DNA from: Prorocentrum cordatum
Taxonomy: Eukaryota; Sar; Dinophyceae; Prorocentrales; Prorocentraceae
DNA length: 64,000 nt
Assembly: GCA_963575745.1 (NCBI GenBank)
Contig: CAUYUJ010019074.1
Location: 112,570 to 176,569 of the forward strand
Reading direction: 5' to 3'
The translations under genes were made by a program, and so were the position numbers. Of the stretch, positions 60,561 to 64,000 are shown piece by piece. The stretch's first letter is position 1, and the number at the start of each line of letters is the position of its first letter. Under the pieces are notes generated by a model. It searched no databases and was not told where the DNA came from. It saw nothing but the letters and a program-made list of their open reading frames with translations.

Positions 60561-61131
60561 CACGACGCGAGGGGGGCCTGGGGAGCCGACAGGGAGTGGG
60601 CCCCGCCTTACGGCCCGCAATTTCATATGTGTGCTTCCGAAGCGCATGCGCCTTTCTAAAGCATATTCCGACAGCACTGTCCACGGGACGGCATGTGGAT
60701 GCAGACCCTGCGCGTGATGTGCCTTGGCCTCTCTGTACGCTTGCGCCTGCAATCCCGCGACTGCAGACCAGAGGATGCACTAACCTTGTGCGGTTGCGAG
60801 CAGATGCTTTGTACAACAAGAAAAATTGGGAGTCGACGGGGGCCCTGCGCTGGCAGCCTCGGCTACTCGCAAGAGCGACCCTGGGTAAGAGTGCCCTCTG
60901 GTGCGCGGCTCTTGGGGGCCGCGGGGGGGCCAAAAGCAAGCGCGCAGGCCGCTGCTGCCGCTTCTCTTTCGACCATCTGGGGGCCCATGTGCGCCCGCAC
61001 CAAAGGTCACTCCGGCGAAAGGCCACTCTTACGCCTAGTCGACAGCCCCCTGGAGCCAGAGGATACACTAACCTTGTGTGGTTGCGAGAAGATGCTTTGT
61101 GAAAAAAATTGGAGTCGACGGGGGCCCTGAG

Positions 61132-61307
61132 TCGGGGATGGACAGACCCCCCTTTAGTAAAACGTGGTTTAGTGAAAACGACCTGACTGAGGCCCAAACC
61201 CCGCGGGCGCAAGCCTGGAAAATAGCGGCCACGGCGCCCTCTCGAGAACCGAAAACGGACAAATCACTAATCGACGTGTCACTGTTGGGGGTTCTGTCCG
61301 CCCCCGA
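61132..61307 (+). mobile_element. Family B element (B6)
   Basis: TCGGGGATGGACAGACCCCC to GGTTCTGTCCGCCCCCGA. The flanking AAAAATTGG.AGTCGACGGG occurs on both sides and at 60828. Confidence 0.8.
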
Positions 61308-61324
61308 AAAAAATAGGGAGTCGA

Positions 61325-61453
61325 CCCTGACCTTCCAGGGGGGCCAAAAAATAGCACCAGGACGTCGACGTCCTGATTCCTGTCGAGGGCTGAGGCAGTC
61401 GAGATAGAACTATAGGTCTGGAGTGCTATTTTTAGCACTCTGGAAGGTCAGGG
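61325..61453 (+). mobile_element. Family A element with GA duplication (A12)
   Basis: CCCTGACCTTCCAGGGGGGC to GGAAGGTCAGGG. It splits GGGAGTCGACGGGGGCCCTG, seen whole at 60829, leaving GA on both sides. Confidence 0.9.
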
Positions 61454-61643
61454 GACGGGGGCCCTGCGCTGGCAGCCCCCGGGAGCCAGCCCGGCGCCGG
61501 GGCGCGCCAGCCCCGCAGCAGCGCCAGCGCGGCCAGCGCGGCCAGCGCGGCCCGCGAGCCGCCGCCCGCGGGCCGCGGGGCGCGCTCGCGGCGGCCGCGC
61601 GGGCGCCCGCGCACAGCGCGGCGGCGGGGGGGGCGCCTTCTGA

Positions 61644-61832
61644 CTAGGAGAGGAGGAGAAGGAGGAGGAGGAGGAGGAGGAGGGAGGGAGGAGGAGGAGG
61701 AGGAGGAGAGGAGGAGGAGGAGGAGGAGGAGGAGGAGGGAGGAGGAGGAGGAGGAGGAGGAGGAGGAGGAGGAGGAGGAGGAGGAGGAGGAGGAAGGAGG
61801 AGGAGGAGAGAGAAGGAGGGGGAGGGGGACCT
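61644..61832 (+). repeat. (GGA)n tract, about 190 bases
   Basis: Purine-only, GGAGGA with GGGAGGGA and GAGAGGA variants; the longest such tract in the window. Confidence 0.95.
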
Positions 61833-61994
61833 ACCAGACCACCCCAACCCAGCCCGAAGACCCGAATTTCGGGTTGGTGGGGGCATTGGGCTCCGCATGT
61901 GTTTTTGTCGATGTTCCCCGACCCCCCCCCCACTGGATATGGAGGGCGAATTGAGGCCCTCGGGTTGGGTTGGGGGTGGCTTGGCGGGTGGTGA
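61833..61994 (+). mobile_element. Family I element (I2)
   Basis: ACCAGACCACCCCAACCCAG at the left and GGGTTGGGTTGGGGGTGGCT at the right; directly abuts the GGA tract. Confidence 0.75.
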
Positions 61995-61998
61995 CCTT

Positions 61999-62235
61999 CT
62001 GGGAGAAAGTTGGGAGGTAACCGCTGGGAGGTTCTCGTCGGAGCGATTGGGGAGGAGTTCAGCCCCACGATTGGGGGCTGCTACGCCAGACTCGGCCGCG
62101 GAGCTAGCGGGATCGAGCCAGATCAAGGAGGATGAAGCGGGAATAGGCCGGCTCAGGCCGGCTTATTTCGGACTAGGGGAAAATCAAAATTTGACCTCGC
62201 AAGAGTTGCATCCGAAAGAGGGCACTCTGGCTGGG
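61999..62235 (+). mobile_element. Family J element (J4)
   Basis: GGGAGGTAACCGCTGGGAGG at the left, GACCTCGCAAGAGTTGCATC at the right; interior CTCAGGCCGGCTTATTTCGG diverges from J3. Confidence 0.7.
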
Positions 62236-62261
62236 GGGCAAGACCCGTTCGAGTCGTGAAG

Positions 62262-62345
62262 AGACCGCGGCGGGAGGTTTTTCTGCCTCTGATGGGCCCT
62301 GGATGGAAAACCAGTCCCGGGGAATGGGTCGAGACCTCCCCCCCC
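62262..62345 (-). repeat. Dispersed repeat Z, inverted (Z3)
   Basis: GGCGGGAGGTTTTTCTGCC and GGGCCCTGGATGGAAAACCA are the complement of parts of Z1 and Z2. Confidence 0.4.
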
Positions 62346-63590
62346 CAAAAAAAACATGACGTCGGGGTCTGGGGTGGGTGATTGGTTTTCCGACGGAGCT
62401 TGCCCATCCCGCTTCCTTCCTGCTCCATCTTCTTCCTCCTCCTCCTTATCCTCGTCCTCCCCCGCGTCCTCCTCATCCTTCAACTCCCACCCCACTCGTT
62501 CTGACAGCACGTGCCCCCCCCCCCCGCGGATCCAAGAGGGAGCGATCAGTGTTTTATTGAGACAGAGATGCGCGGATCAGTTTTTTTGAGCCACGGCATT
62601 TTTCCTTCACCTCGTCCTCTGGGGCCCGACATCGGACCCGGGGACAATCAAAAACGGACAGGCGGCGAGATACTACCTCTGGAAAATGGGTCGGGACGTG
62701 TGGGGCCACAAACTGGACAGATCATATCGGTACCCAGACTCCGACCTCGAACGTATAGAAAAAAACAGATGCGCACGCTGTTCTTAATTTTCTGTCTCTG
62801 GAAATTCTCGCCAGGCCCTGGGACCGTAACAGGTTCTTTTGCTTCGATCCCCACCGAAACCTGCGGCGTTTGATCCGACGGTGTTCGCGCACATTTGAAC
62901 GATGTGCGCGTGGCCCGGTGGTGTCGGCCAATGCGGCGGTTTGACCAAGTCGCAAGTTGCCGTCCTCCTGAAATCTAGCAGCTCCAGAGCCCCTGACGAA
63001 AGAAAGCGAGACAAGCCCGGGGGCGATACTCTAACCTCTAAAACGCGTGGTGCGAGACTCTGACACATGTCCTGATGTCACGGCATGCGTTATTACTTCA
63101 TGTTGCGCTCGATGCTGCGTTCTGCCATGCTGGGCTCTGACAGGACATAGTGTTGGACTATCTCGGATACCCTGCTGTTATAATATGGTATGCCGAAATC
63201 CACCATGGTAACTGCATGGCCCAGATAGTAAAAGATATAGCCCCCTGTGCCCCTTGTACCATAACATGATTATCTCCAGCCAATCCAGTTTTGGTCGGCG
63301 GTGGGGAGCGGCGGGGCCGAACTTCATCATCACTGGGGAAAGTACGAATCAGCGGGGGGAAGTACGAATCAACTACTACGACTACGACTACTACCTTCCC
63401 TCCCCCAACGGGCGAACTATTTTTATCTCTGGGGTCTACTATCGACGGATAATGCCCGAGATGACACCCCCCAAAACGAGGACTTGACAACCTTTCTGAT
63501 TTGTTAGGTTTCTTTTGAAAGGAATGTTATCGGTTTGCAACTCTGTTTTGTCCCAAACATCCTGTGTTGGGTCCTCGTTTTGAAGAGACG
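62345..63590. other. No gene or known repeat seen
   Basis: Short overlapping frames only. TACGACTACGACTACTACC at 63376 is a small local repeat. Confidence 0.35.
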
Positions 63591-63673
63591 GTGCCCCGCG
63601 TTCCTCTCTCCTCCTCCTCCTCCTCCTTCCTCCCTCCTTCCTTCCTCGCCTATGCCACCGCATATATTTGCTT

Positions 63674-64000
63674 CGGCACGCCCCTCACACGTTTCGTGGC
63701 CCCGTATGGAGCTCCACCGAAGGCCCCAGTGGCTGCGATCGCATGGCACCACCGCACCCATTTCGGCACACCCCTCACACGTTTCGTGGCCCCATAGGGA
63801 GCTCCACCGAAGGCCCCAGAGGCTGCGCCCGCATGGCACCACCGCACCCGTTTCGGCACACCCCTCACACGTTTCGTGGCTCCACAGGGGGCTCGCCCGA
63901 CGGCCCCAGTGGCTGCGCTCGCGTGACACCACCGCTCCCATTTCGGCACACCCCTCAAATGTTTCGTGGTTCATAAGGAGCTCCACCGAAAGCCCCAGTG
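63674..64000. repeat. 90-bp minisatellite, reaching the window end
   Basis: Units start at 63674, 63764, 63854 and 63944 (CGGCAC.CCCCTCACACGTTT, CTCCACCGAAGGCCCCAG, GCATGGCACCACCGCACCC). The first three have exactly 90 bases; the fourth has a one-base deletion. Both strands stay open because 90 is a multiple of three, but changes between units fall on all codon positions, so coding is not supported. Confidence 0.85.

Overview
This window looks like nuclear DNA of a dinoflagellate, plausibly Prorocentrum-like; the genus is a guess. Four things point there. There is a three-exon gene for an HU-type (bacterial-like) histone-like protein. Four gene models lie head to tail on one strand. Several start codons sit a few bases after an AG acceptor, as expected for spliced-leader trans-splicing. 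The rest is very GC-rich DNA packed with short inverted-repeat elements. I see no rRNA, tRNA or CRISPR array.

Layout. 1-16.6 kb: a mosaic of short fold-back/MITE-like elements (my family letters A-P, S-U, X-Z), often nested, with microsatellites. 16.6-36.2 kb: a gene island almost free of these elements, with all genes on the minus strand. In transcription order they are gene A (34219 to 29053, about 1,600 aa, transposase-like core), gene D (28485 to 27499, 328 aa, unknown), the HLP gene (25618 to 24574, 168 aa) and gene B (22749 to 18305, five exons, about 1,130 aa, Cys-cluster N-terminus). The island is bordered on both sides by same-orientation copies of a repeat (Q). 36.2-64 kb: elements again, plus an S1-domain gene (minus strand, 46795 to 45037), a lone candidate terminal exon (54930 to 54655) inside a satellite of about 100 bp units (52.2-56.3 kb), long GGA/CCT tracts, and a 90-bp minisatellite running to the window end.

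How the parts relate. The HLP protein should bind nuclear DNA. Genes A and B look like lineage-specific families with nuclear or nucleic-acid features (RNase H-like transposase motifs in A; a Cys cluster and a basic nuclear-signal-like stretch in B). Nothing in the sequence shows that they act together. The short elements carry no transposase, so any mobility must have been supplied in trans. Their nesting gives a relative order: families X, U, F and L are older than A, G, E and Y, and A is older than P and N.

Exon coordinates were derived by hand from frame, phase and GT/AG. Where a junction is ambiguous I say so. Element ends are accurate to a few bases only where an empty site or target duplication is visible.
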